A DNA stretch of 48,195 bases from an uncultured Oscillospiraceae bacterium (GTDB taxonomy: Bacteria > Bacillota > Clostridia > Oscillospirales > Oscillospiraceae): contig CALWXF010000016.1 of NCBI GenBank assembly GCA_944385445.1, positions 1-48,195 of the forward strand. The letters are read 5' to 3'. The translations under genes and the position numbers were made by a program. A model generated the notes under the pieces. It saw nothing but the letters and a program-made list of their open reading frames with translations, made no database searches and was not told the DNA's origin. This document shows, piece by piece, positions 9,465-17,255 of the stretch (the stretch's first letter is position 1; each line of letters starts with the position of its first letter).

Positions 9465-9968
9465 ATGGAACTCAATCTCACCGGCGCTCCGGTCCGAGAC
9501 ATTCAGCACATGCTCAACGTCATCTCCGCCACCCATCCCGCCCTGCCCCGCCTAGTGGAGGACGGGGTGTTCGGGGAGCGGACTCTGGAAGGGGTGATGA
9601 TCTTTCAGCGGGACTTTGGCCTGCCCGTGACCGGGGTGGTGGACTACGACACTTGGCTAGCCCTGCGGGTGCAGTCGGAGCTGATCCAGAAGCGGGACGG
9701 GATTCCCCCCTCCCTGCAAATCATCTCCCCTCAGTTCGAGCCCTCTTCCTCCGGCACACCGGAATGGGCGTTTGTGGACACTGTTGTGACGGCTCTCTCC
9801 CCCATACTCACCAATTTCCCCTCTACCTCCACCCCCACCGACCATATCCGTCACTTGCAGGGGCTGGGACAGCTGCCTGTCACCGGAGTTCTGGATCGCC
9901 CCACCTGGAGTTTGCTGGTTCGTCTGTACCATGCCTTAGTGGTTCGAAACGCCCTGGCCGCCCTGTGA
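9465..9968 (+). CDS. Peptidoglycan-binding domain protein
   Basis: The 167-residue protein starts at ATG 9465 after TAAGGAGGT. The N-terminal PG_binding_1 domain is clear (residues about 8-65: IQHMLNVIS, FGERTLEGVMIFQ, GVVDYDTWLAL). A Ser/Thr/Pro-rich region follows and a second, degenerate domain at about 115-155 (IRHLQGLGQLPVTGVLDRPTW). No signal peptide and no catalytic domain are visible. It lies 15 bases after the SpoIID-like gene with a shared repeat type, so the two probably arose by domain duplication and act in the same process. Confidence 0.78.
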   Translation: MELNLTGAPVRDIQHMLNVISATHPALPRLVEDGVFGERTLEGVMIFQRDFGLPVTGVVDYDTWLALRVQSELIQKRDGIPPSLQIISPQFEPSSSGTPEWAFVDTVVTALSPILTNFPSTSTPTDHIRHLQGLGQLPVTGVLDRPTWSLLVRLYHALVVRNALAAL

Positions 9969-9983
9969 GCCTCCAGGTTTCCC

Positions 9984-10012
9984 TTGTAAGCCTGGGCCTT
10001 TTTCGGTATAAT
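9984..10012 (+). promoter_or_regulatory. Promoter of the DUF4364 gene
   Basis: TTGTAA (9984-9989), a 17-base spacer and TATAAT (10007-10012) lie 52 bases before the ATG at 10065. Confidence 0.75.
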
Positions 10013-10064
10013 ATAGGAGTGGCCCACGGGGCCACCTTATCCCAGGAAAGGCAGGAACAAGACC

Positions 10065-10613
10065 ATGGCTCGTTTTGGATTCATCCACAGCAAATTGGAC
10101 ACCAAATTGCTCATTCTCTATATTCTCACCCGTGTGGCGGGCCCCATTGACTTCGCCACCCTCACCGATCTGGTGATGTGCGACGACGGCGTGGACTACT
10201 TTGAATTTGCTGAGGCCCTGTCGGAGCTGCTGGAGAGCGGACACCTGGTGCGTGAGGGGGACTACTACTCCCCCACCGACAAGGGCCGCCGTAACTGCGC
10301 CGACGGCGAGAGCAGCCTCTCCCCCGTCATCCGCAAGCGCTGTGACCAGCGCCTGGCCCCCTTCAACGCCGCTTTGAAGCGGAAGGCCCAGGTGCGCAGC
10401 CGGGTGGACCCCTCCCCCGACGGCACCTTCTACACCGTGCGTCTGATGCTGGACGACGACCGGGACAACCTCTTTACCCTCTCACTGCTCACCGCTACCC
10501 GGGAGGAGGGAGAGGACATCGCCCAGCGCTTCACCCAACACCCCGACCGCATCTATAACGGTGTGCTGGGTATCCTACTGTCCGACCCAGAAAAGAGAGG
10601 TGAAACCCATTGA
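10065..10613 (+). CDS. DUF4364 family protein, winged-helix type
   Basis: The 182-residue cytosolic protein matches the DUF4364 family found in Clostridia. Residues about 5-75 look like a winged helix (KLLILYILTRV, then LTDLVMCDDGVDYFEFAEALSELL, LVREGDYYSPTDKG), so a DNA-binding role is plausible. A basic helix and a C-terminal beta-type region follow. It has its own promoter at 9984-10012 and overlaps the next gene by four bases, so it is translationally coupled to a CmpB-like membrane protein. The function is unknown; regulation of its partner is inference. Confidence 0.8.
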   Translation: MARFGFIHSKLDTKLLILYILTRVAGPIDFATLTDLVMCDDGVDYFEFAEALSELLESGHLVREGDYYSPTDKGRRNCADGESSLSPVIRKRCDQRLAPFNAALKRKAQVRSRVDPSPDGTFYTVRLMLDDDRDNLFTLSLLTATREEGEDIAQRFTQHPDRIYNGVLGILLSDPEKRGETH

Positions 10614-11419
10614 CCATCCTGGGCTATCCCATTCAGGCACTATTTCTCTACTTTATCTTTTACTCATTTCTAGGATGGTTGATGGAAACCTGCTACTGTT
10701 CCATTCTGGAGCACCGTCTGGTGGACCGGGGCTTTCTCTACGGCCCCATCTGCCCCATCTACGGCGCCGGCGTTCTGTTAATGGTCCTCTTTTTCACCCC
10801 GCTGAAACACAACCTGTTTGTGTTCTATCTCACCGCCGTGGTGGTGATGACCTCGTGGGAGTATTTCGTGGCGTGGCTTCTGGAAACCACCACCCACGTG
10901 CGCTACTGGGACTACTCCCGGTTCCGCTTCAACATCAAGGGCCGGGTATGCCTGTGGGTGGCCCTGGTGTGGGGTGCGCTGTCCTATGTGGTGATCTTCT
11001 GGATTCACCCCGCCGTGGACGGCATCTACCAGACTATCCCCGGCTGGCTGGTGAACACCCTGTGCGTGGTCTTACTGGTCATTCTGCTGGTGGATGCCAC
11101 CCTCACCATCCGGCACCTGGCGTTGGTGTCTCAGCTGGTGGTAAAGCTGGCCGCCGCCCGGGACGAGGCACAGGTCCAGTTCTCCCTGGGCAAGGCTGAG
11201 CTGGGTCAAATGCTGGAAAACCAGTCCGCCGCCCTGCGCAGCAACTACAGCCAGCAAGTGGCCCGGTTGGAACGGTATTCCCGCTCCTTCCGCCGCAAAT
11301 ACTCCAACATGCGTCTGACCAGCCGCTATGCCAGCCTCAGCGATGATCTCCGGGCATCGGCTGCCGCCGCCCGCAAGGAGATTCTGAAAAAGCGGGAGAA
11401 TCGCAAAAAGAAACAATAA
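10610..11419 (+). CDS. CmpB-like (PF06541) membrane protein
   Basis: The 269-residue membrane protein starts at a TTG (10610) that overlaps the stop of the DUF4364 gene, with GAGAGG just upstream. The N-terminal 150 residues hold several hydrophobic segments and the family signatures FYSFLGWLMETCY, DRGFLYGPICPIYGAG and YWDYSRFRFNIKGR. Residues about 180-269 form a long charged helical tail with many Arg and Lys, probably cytoplasmic. It is a single-domain relative of the protein at 5511-6821. The family is annotated as putative ABC permease without experimental support. Confidence 0.8.
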   Translation: MTILGYPIQALFLYFIFYSFLGWLMETCYCSILEHRLVDRGFLYGPICPIYGAGVLLMVLFFTPLKHNLFVFYLTAVVVMTSWEYFVAWLLETTTHVRYWDYSRFRFNIKGRVCLWVALVWGALSYVVIFWIHPAVDGIYQTIPGWLVNTLCVVLLVILLVDATLTIRHLALVSQLVVKLAAARDEAQVQFSLGKAELGQMLENQSAALRSNYSQQVARLERYSRSFRRKYSNMRLTSRYASLSDDLRASAAAARKEILKKRENRKKKQ

Positions 11420-11431
11420 TCTCAGCAACAG

Positions 11432-11467
11432 AACAGCAGGCCGCCTTTTTTAGGCGGCCTGCTTGTT
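11432..11467. terminator. Bidirectional terminator between convergent genes
   Basis: AGCAGGCCGCC (11435-11445) pairs with GGCGGCCTGCT (11453-11463) around a T-rich loop. It lies between the plus-strand CmpB-like gene and the minus-strand CBM9-like gene and can serve both, though the T-tracts are short. Confidence 0.75.
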
Positions 11468-11471
11468 CTAT

Positions 11472-12068
11472 TTATTCAAATACCAGGGTGCCGAAATCGC
11501 CTCGGCGGTGGAAATCCGGCTTCTCGCTGGTCACCGGGGACCAGGCCAGATAGTGGGGATGCTCCGTCTCATCGCCGCACTTGTAGACGTTGGCACAGCA
11601 AGTGCCGGAATAGGTGAAGCCGGGGAAGTAACGGCCCACAAACTCGGCGGGGATGCGGAAGGTAATGCCCCAGTTATTCTCCTCCTGCCAGCTCTGGGGG
11701 CAGAACAGCTCCTCCATCTTCTTGACGATCTGGCGCACCCGGGTGGGGCGAGTGCCGCCAAAGCCCAGGTTCAGGGACTTGAGGGGGTTCCACTCAAAGT
11801 TGAAGTACCGGGCATCCTCCTCCACGGGGGCAAAGAAAAATTCCATGCAGCTGTCGTTGCACACCTGGTCCAAGGTCCCGGTGAGGGTGGCACGGATAGG
11901 GCTCTCCTGGGCCTCCAGGCGCACATACAGGTTCTCCCCGTCGTGGCACAGCTGCATCCAGGCCTTCACCCCGGCAGGCTCCAGCCAGCCGGTCTCCTTC
12001 AGTTCTGCATGGGGAATGTTATCCCAATGGGCCCCGTCTCCCCGGGGCACACGGTAGGTCTCTTTCAT
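11472..12068 (-). CDS. CBM9-like carbohydrate-binding protein
   Basis: The 198-residue protein resembles the carbohydrate-binding family 9-like proteins (DOMON-type beta-sandwich). Seen: YRVPRGDGAHWDNIP at the start, ENLYVRLEAQESP near residue 65, NDSCMEFFFAP near 90, YFNFEWNP near 105, and a C-terminal ending with GTLVFE. There is no signal peptide, so it is probably cytosolic, unlike most carbohydrate-binding modules. I chose the ATG at 12068; an ATG at 12101 overlapping the stop of the upstream gene would add 11 residues and give translational coupling. The upstream partner is a lone Spo0A DNA-binding domain. The ligand is unknown. Confidence 0.75.
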   Translation of the reverse strand: MKETYRVPRGDGAHWDNIPHAELKETGWLEPAGVKAWMQLCHDGENLYVRLEAQESPIRATLTGTLDQVCNDSCMEFFFAPVEEDARYFNFEWNPLKSLNLGFGGTRPTRVRQIVKKMEELFCPQSWQEENNWGITFRIPAEFVGRYFPGFTYSGTCCANVYKCGDETEHPHYLAWSPVTSEKPDFHRRGDFGTLVFE

Positions 12069-12093
12069 AGATTTGTCAACTCCAGTCTTGTTC

Positions 12094-12450
12094 TCAGTCA
12101 TCAAAGGCCCCGTTGGCCTCCATGTAATAGCAAATAATATCCACAAATTCGCCTGTGGTGGGCTTGACACGGATGGGGAATCCCGCCATCTCTCTCAGTC
12201 GCTCCTGGTCTCCCTTGTTCCACTGGTGGTCCCGAATCAGCCGCAGATTCCGTTCTACCGTCGCCGGGGTGGCCTGGTCAAAGTGGGCGGCCACAGCCGG
12301 ATACAGTCCCTTGGTAATGCGGCGCAGCAATTCCGGCTCCGCGTGGGCCAGCTCCACCGCACACACCAGCTGTCGCAGGGACAAAGACTCGCCAATCAAT
12401 CCCATGGAGCGCAGGACCTCTCGAATCGCCCGTTGTTGATTCAATGTCAT
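12094..12450 (-). CDS. Stand-alone Spo0A C-terminal DNA-binding domain
   Basis: The 118-residue protein corresponds to only the effector domain of the sporulation master regulator Spo0A; there is no receiver domain. The matching features are ITKGLYPAVAAHF, the helix TPATVERNLRLIRDHQW (the recognition region in Spo0A), a Trp followed by a polar turn, and KPTTGEFVDIICYYME near the end. Without a phosphorylation site it would bind DNA constitutively or compete with Spo0A at its boxes (inference). It precedes the CBM9-like gene by 25 bases or overlaps it, so the two form an operon. Genes of this kind exist in Oscillospiraceae; their role is not known to me. Confidence 0.82.
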   Translation of the reverse strand: MTLNQQRAIREVLRSMGLIGESLSLRQLVCAVELAHAEPELLRRITKGLYPAVAAHFDQATPATVERNLRLIRDHQWNKGDQERLREMAGFPIRVKPTTGEFVDIICYYMEANGAFDD

Positions 12451-12549
12451 CCCGCCTTCCCTCGTTTTTCTCAGGACTATTTTACTATAACTCCCAGAAA
12501 AACGAAAGAAGTTTCATTCTGATTTTTCGACGTGATTCGACACCGCCAT

Positions 12550-13197
12550 TTAGCCCTTCACCAAGGCCACAATGCGGGAGGTGCCCAGTCGGGCAGCCCC
12601 CAGGTCCAGGAAGGTCTGGGCATCTTCCAGGGATGCGATCCCTCCGGCGGCTTTCACCTGCACCTGCGCTCCCACATGGGCACGCAGCAGGGCCACGTCT
12701 TCCGCCGTGGCGCCCCCAGAGGAAAATCCGGTGGAGGTCTTGATAAAGTCCGCCCCACTCTCGGTCACCAGCTCACACAGCTTCACTTTCTCCTCTTGGG
12801 TCAGCTGGCAGGTCTCCACGATCACCTTGAGGATATGTTCCCCACAGGCCGCTTTCACCGCCCGCAGCTCCGCCAGCACATCTGACCAGCGGCCATCCTT
12901 CACCCAGCCCAGATTGACCACCATGTCGATCTCACTGGCTCCGTTTGCAATGGCGTCCTGAGCTTCCAACGCCTTCACCGCCGTGGTGGCGTAGCCATTG
13001 GGAAAGCCAATGACGGTACACACAGGGAGTTTACCTGCCAGATATTCCGCAGCTTGCCGGACATGGCTGGGCGGAATGCACACCGAGGCACAGCCATAGG
13101 CCACCCCGTCGTCGCAAATCTGGCGGATCTCCTCCCAGGTGGCAGTGGGGCGCAGCAGGGTGTGGTCCACCGCCGCTAAGATGCGCCCTTCGTCCAA
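12550..13197 (-). CDS. deoC: Deoxyribose-phosphate aldolase
   Basis: The enzyme cleaves 2-deoxyribose 5-phosphate to glyceraldehyde 3-phosphate and acetaldehyde in deoxynucleoside breakdown. The TIM-barrel signatures are present: [10 protein letters not shown] near the N-terminus, [29 protein letters not shown] and the Schiff-base Lys in [14 protein letters not shown], then VKAAGGI. I prefer the TTG start at 13197, eight bases after GGAGG (13210-13206), giving 215 residues; a GTG at 13215 is possible. It stands alone, without other deoxynucleoside catabolism genes. Confidence 0.95.
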   Translation of the reverse strand: MDEGRILAAVDHTLLRPTATWEEIRQICDDGVAYGCASVCIPPSHVRQAAEYLAGKLPVCTVIGFPNGYATTAVKALEAQDAIANGASEIDMVVNLGWVKDGRWSDVLAELRAVKAACGEHILKVIVETCQLTQEEKVKLCELVTESGADFIKTSTGFSSGGATAEDVALLRAHVGAQVQVKAAGGIASLEDAQTFLDLGAARLGTSRIVALVKG

Positions 13198-13315
13198 TTC
13201 TTTCACCTCCCCCACGTTCGTTTCTCCCTACCATCATACCCTCCCTTTCTCCCCATTGCAAGAGGTTTTCCCTTTCCGCTTAACCATTGGTTGAATTTGC
13301 TCAAGATTTCCTCCA

Positions 13316-13344
13316 TTGCACTCAACCGCCATTTTCCCTATAAT
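13316..13344 (+). promoter_or_regulatory. Promoter of the XRE regulator-ABC exporter pair
   Basis: TTGCAC (13316-13321), a 17-base spacer and a perfect TATAAT (13339-13344) lie 29 bases before the ATG. A small palindrome AACCAtTGGTT sits upstream (about 13282-13292) and could be an operator, but it is short. Confidence 0.75.
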
Positions 13345-13373
13345 ACAACCATCAAGCGAATGGAGGAATTTCC

Positions 13374-14282
13374 ATGAACCAGTCTTTGAGTGCCACCATC
13401 ACCCGCCTGCGCAAAGAGCGGGGGCTGACCCAGGAGCAGTTGGGGCAGTTGGTGGGTGTATCCGCCCAGGCAGTGAGCAAATGGGAAAAAGGCGGAGCCC
13501 CAGATGTGGAGCTGCTGCCCGTGCTGGCCGACCGTCTTGGGGTGAGCATCGATGCTCTCTTTGGCCGGGCAGAGCCGTCCACCGCAGATATGACCACCCA
13601 GTTTCAACAGTGGCTGCTGTCCATGCCCATCGAGAAACGGTTTTCCGCCCTGTTTGAGATGCTGGCGGTGTCCTCACCTTACCTAGGCAGTAATTTAATG
13701 GGTTCCGGCATCATCCCAGCCATTTCGGTGCAATCCACCTGTTACATCGACAACATTGTTCCCACTCCTTCAACGGAACGCCCCACTTGTTGGCTTCGTG
13801 CCTACGTCTCCTCAGAGGAAGGGTTAGCTCTGGGTGTATTAGCGGAAGACTTCCCCCTCTTTTTGCTGATGCCGGAGCCCCCAAACGGATACCGGAGCAA
13901 TCTTCCCGACCCAGAGCGGTGCCGGAAGCTGTTTGCCGCCCTGGCCCTACCCGGCGCTTTGGAGATTCTCCTGCACCTTCACGGGCGGGACTCCAGTTTC
14001 TATCATCCCTCTGCCATTGCCAAGCAAACCGGGCTCCCTCTGGATGTGGTCCTGGCTGCACTGCCCCAGATGGCGGACTGTGAACTGCTGAAGAAAAAGG
14101 ATTTGGAACTGGAGGACGGTCCCACCCAGGTCTACACTCTCCACAATAACTTTTCCTTGGTCCCCTTCCTGTTCCTGGCCCGTTGGATCATGCAGCCGGA
14201 GGATGCCTATGTGTTTGCCTGTGACACCCGTGATCGTCCCATCCTCACCCCGCCCTCAGAGAAAAAGGAGAACCAATCATGA
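13374..14282 (+). CDS. XRE-family regulator with C-terminal winged helix
   Basis: The 302-residue regulator begins with a classical XRE helix-turn-helix (residues about 5-62: ITRLRKERGLTQEQLGQLV, VSAQAVSKWEKGGAPDVE). The central 100 residues are of unknown type and may bind a ligand. A second, ArsR-like winged helix is visible at about 185-255 (CRKLFAALALPGALEILLHL, HPSAIAKQTGLPLDVVLAAL). Two DNA-binding units in one chain are uncommon. The gene overlaps the following ABC exporter by four bases (ATGA), so it most likely controls that exporter and itself in response to a substrate. Confidence 0.85.
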   Translation: MNQSLSATITRLRKERGLTQEQLGQLVGVSAQAVSKWEKGGAPDVELLPVLADRLGVSIDALFGRAEPSTADMTTQFQQWLLSMPIEKRFSALFEMLAVSSPYLGSNLMGSGIIPAISVQSTCYIDNIVPTPSTERPTCWLRAYVSSEEGLALGVLAEDFPLFLLMPEPPNGYRSNLPDPERCRKLFAALALPGALEILLHLHGRDSSFYHPSAIAKQTGLPLDVVLAALPQMADCELLKKKDLELEDGPTQVYTLHNNFSLVPFLFLARWIMQPEDAYVFACDTRDRPILTPPSEKKENQS

Positions 14283-15994
14283 AACAACCACTTGACCGCA
14301 CCCTCTACACCCGTGCCATCTTCCGGGGCAATCGGTTATGCTTTGTCATCGCCCTCCTATTCACCTGTGCAGGCACCATGTGGAATCTCATCGTCTCCTA
14401 TCTACTGGGGTACATCTTAGACATCATGACCACCGGGAATCTAGCCCAGCTGGCCCATACCACTCTGTTCTGCTTGGGGTTATCCGCTGTGATTTTCCTC
14501 TCCCAGTTGGCCCTGTACCGAGCCAAAACCCGGTTCATCCACCGGGGGCTGGCCCAGTACAAGGACCTCGCCTTCTCCCACCTATCCCAAAAGAGCATCC
14601 GGGCCTTTTCCCAGGAAAACACCGGGCGATACCTCTCCGCCCTCACCAACGACACCAACTCCATCGAAGAAAATTATCTCAACCAGTCCTTTCTTATGGT
14701 GTCCCAAGTGCTTCTCTTTTTTGGCTCGCTGGGCATGATGCTCTGGTATAGCTGGAAGCTGGCCTTGGCTACCATCCTGCTCAGCCTCATCCCCATTGCC
14801 GTCACCCTGGCCACCGGAGGCAAGCTGGCAGCCAGGGAGAAAAAAGTCAGTGAGGAAAACGAGAGCTATGTGTCCATGCTCAAAGACCTGCTCAGCGGGT
14901 TCTCTGTCATCAAAAGCTTCAAGGCAGAGGATCAGGTACGCTCCCGCTTCGCCCAGGCCAACGCCTGGTTGGAACACATCAAGGCCCGTCGGCGGTGGTT
15001 ATACTTTCTCATCTCCGCTATGTCCACCTGTCTGAGCTTCCTGGTCCAGTTTGGCATCTTCCTCTTCGGGGCCTATCTGGCCATCCGTGGGGAAATCACC
15101 CCGGGCACCGTGCTCATCATGGTCAACCTGTGCGGCCTGCTCCTCAGCCCCATCCAGACCGTGCCCCAGTACTGGGCCAGCCGCAAGGCCGCTCTGGCCC
15201 TCATGGACAAGCTGGCAGAGCTCACGGCCCAGAATCAGCAGGAGAGTGGCGTATCCATCCCCGCCACTCTGAGCCAGGCCATCTCCCTGGACCATGTGTC
15301 CTTCGGCTACGAGCCGGACAAGCCGGTGCTGCAAGACCTCACCGCCCAGTTCCAGGCCGGAAAGACCTACGCCATCGTGGGCGGCTCCGGTTCTGGCAAG
15401 TCCACCCTGCTGCACCTGCTCATGGGAGCCAGCGGGGCCTATACCGGCTCCATCGCCGTGGATGGGGTGGAGCTGCGGGAGGTGGACGCCCACAGCCTCT
15501 ACGACCTGATGAGCCTCATGGGGCAGGATGTATTCCTCTTTGACGACACCATCCGCAACAACCTCACCATGTTCCGCTCCTTCCCTCCAGAGGAGGTGGC
15601 AGATGCCGTAGAGCGGTCCGGGCTGTCCCAGCTGCTCCAAGCGCGGGGTGAGGACTACCGCTGTGGAGAAAACGGTGTGAACCTGTCCGGCGGCGAGGGC
15701 CAGCGCATCTCCATCGCCCGGTGCCTGCTGCGCCGCACCCCGGTGCTGCTGCTGGACGAGGCCACCGCTGCCCTGGACAATGCCACCGCCGCCGCTGTCA
15801 CCCAGTCCATTCTGGACTTGACGGGTACCACCCGCATTGTAGTCACCCACCGCCTGGAGCCCCAGCTCATGGCCCAGTACGATGGGATTCTGGTCATGCG
15901 GGACGGACGCATCCAGGAACAGGGCTCCTTCTCCGATCTCATGGACCGGAAGGGATATTTCTACTCCCTGTTCACCCTGGCACAGCCTGCCTAA
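14279..15994 (+). CDS. ABC exporter, fused membrane and ATPase domains
   Basis: This 571-residue half-transporter would work as a dimer. The membrane domain covers about residues 15-310 with six hydrophobic segments. The ATPase domain follows: Walker A GGSGSGKST near 373, signature LSGGEGQRIS near 468, Walker B VLLLDEATAAL near 490, and the H-loop VVTHRLEP. The family exports drugs, peptides or lipids; the substrate cannot be read from sequence. It is translated from an ATGA overlap with the XRE regulator. A strong terminator follows directly. Confidence 0.92.
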   Translation: MKQPLDRTLYTRAIFRGNRLCFVIALLFTCAGTMWNLIVSYLLGYILDIMTTGNLAQLAHTTLFCLGLSAVIFLSQLALYRAKTRFIHRGLAQYKDLAFSHLSQKSIRAFSQENTGRYLSALTNDTNSIEENYLNQSFLMVSQVLLFFGSLGMMLWYSWKLALATILLSLIPIAVTLATGGKLAAREKKVSEENESYVSMLKDLLSGFSVIKSFKAEDQVRSRFAQANAWLEHIKARRRWLYFLISAMSTCLSFLVQFGIFLFGAYLAIRGEITPGTVLIMVNLCGLLLSPIQTVPQYWASRKAALALMDKLAELTAQNQQESGVSIPATLSQAISLDHVSFGYEPDKPVLQDLTAQFQAGKTYAIVGGSGSGKSTLLHLLMGASGAYTGSIAVDGVELREVDAHSLYDLMSLMGQDVFLFDDTIRNNLTMFRSFPPEEVADAVERSGLSQLLQARGEDYRCGENGVNLSGGEGQRISIARCLLRRTPVLLLDEATAALDNATAAAVTQSILDLTGTTRIVVTHRLEPQLMAQYDGILVMRDGRIQEQGSFSDLMDRKGYFYSLFTLAQPA

Positions 15995-15996
15995 CG

Positions 15997-16031
15997 AAAA
16001 CGGCCTGACGTGTGAAGTCAGGCCGTTTTTT
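15997..16031. terminator. Bidirectional terminator
   Basis: AAAACGGCCTGAC (15997-16009) pairs with GTCAGGCCGTTTT (16017-16029), with T-runs on both strands. It separates the ABC exporter (plus) from the DUF362 gene (minus), whose stop codon touches it. Confidence 0.9.
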
Positions 16032-17182
16032 CATCGTTCCAGCAGTCTGGCCACCCAGGTGCGGTGGACCACCATGGCGCTTTTGGGGCAGAACTCCTGG
16101 CAGCAGAAGCAGCGGATGCACTTGTCCCGATGGACCACCGCCTTCCCCTTCTCGATAGTGATGGTCTTGGCCGGGCAGATGTTGGCGCACACGCCGCAGC
16201 CCACACAGTGCTGTTTCACCACCTTGGGCTTCTGGCTGAACACCTTGGCCATGAACGCACCCCGCAGCCGCTTGGACAGGTGCTTTCCGTCCCCCTCAAA
16301 GAGGTGGCCGTTGCCCGTCTCAATGCGCTGGAAGTCGGGTACCACAAAGTCCTCTACATTTCCATGGATGTCCAGCTCCTCCAGGGTCTGGGGAATCAGC
16401 CCCCGCTCCAGCGCCGCCTCCAGGGTGGGCACCTCCTCCCGGCGCAGACCCAACAGCTGGGCGCACACCAGGTCCGCCTTGTGAGGGCTCTCAGAGGCCG
16501 CCAGAAGGCCCACATGGCGTGGGGTACCTCCGGTAGGCCCGTTACCCTCCATGCACGTCACAGCGTCTACAATGGTCAAGCGTGGCTTAAAATACTCGTC
16601 CAGGTCCACGATCATCCGGGCGAAGTCCCGAGGGTCAGGAAACCGGAAGTGATACTCCGGCTTCATGGCGCCGGGGATGGACCCGAACATGTTCTTGGCT
16701 CCACAGGTCATGGCCATCATGCCGTGGGTCTTTAGCTTGCAGAAATTGATGATGGCATCCGCCTTTGAGAGGTAGGCGGTATAGGTGAACTGGCGGCACA
16801 CCTTGCCCTGGGGGTACTCCCCCTGGGCGTGGCTGAAATCCCAGTTCAGACGTCCCCCTGCCTGCTCCACCTGCTCCATCCCGGTAGCCTGGTACACCCG
16901 CTTGACATAGGCGGCGTTGTACAGTCCGCCGGGGCTGTCCCCCACCACCACGTCCGCTCCACGCTGGGAGAGCATGCGCACCAGGGCGCACAGCAACGAC
17001 GGGTGGGTGGTGGCCGCCCGTTCCGGCTTGAGAAAGGTCACCAGGTTGGCCTTGATGGCGATTCTCATTCCCGGCTTGACCCAAGAAAGGCCCCCCAGGG
17101 GCTCCAGCACCCGTGCCAGGGCGGACTCCACCTCCCCCTGAGAATAGTCCTTGCAGGGGGTGAGCACCACATCCGGTTTCAT
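16031..17182 (-). CDS. DUF362 protein with two 4Fe-4S clusters
   Basis: The 383-residue protein starts at an ATG after AGGAGG. The DUF362 domain covers about residues 1-300 and contains IKANLVTFLKP, VVGDSPGG, INFCKLKTHGM and CGAKNMFGSIPG. A C-terminal ferredoxin domain has two Cys clusters, CVGCGVCANICP and CIRCFCCQEFCP, so it likely binds two 4Fe-4S clusters and takes part in electron transfer. The substrate is unknown; the family is common in anaerobes. It is a single gene between two terminators. Confidence 0.88.
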   Translation of the reverse strand: MKPDVVLTPCKDYSQGEVESALARVLEPLGGLSWVKPGMRIAIKANLVTFLKPERAATTHPSLLCALVRMLSQRGADVVVGDSPGGLYNAAYVKRVYQATGMEQVEQAGGRLNWDFSHAQGEYPQGKVCRQFTYTAYLSKADAIINFCKLKTHGMMAMTCGAKNMFGSIPGAMKPEYHFRFPDPRDFARMIVDLDEYFKPRLTIVDAVTCMEGNGPTGGTPRHVGLLAASESPHKADLVCAQLLGLRREEVPTLEAALERGLIPQTLEELDIHGNVEDFVVPDFQRIETGNGHLFEGDGKHLSKRLRGAFMAKVFSQKPKVVKQHCVGCGVCANICPAKTITIEKGKAVVHRDKCIRCFCCQEFCPKSAMVVHRTWVARLLER

Positions 17183-17200
17183 ATGATTCCTCCTTTGGAC

Positions 17201-17234
17201 AAAAAACTCCCCCGGCTTATGCAGCCGGGGGAGT
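17201..17234 (-). terminator. Terminator of the ispH-rpsA operon
   Basis: ACTCCCCCGGC (17206-17216) pairs perfectly with GCCGGGGGAGT (17224-17234), and on the minus strand the stem is followed by six T. Confidence 0.92.
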
Positions 17235-17255
17235 TGGTACAGCGATTTGAGAAAC

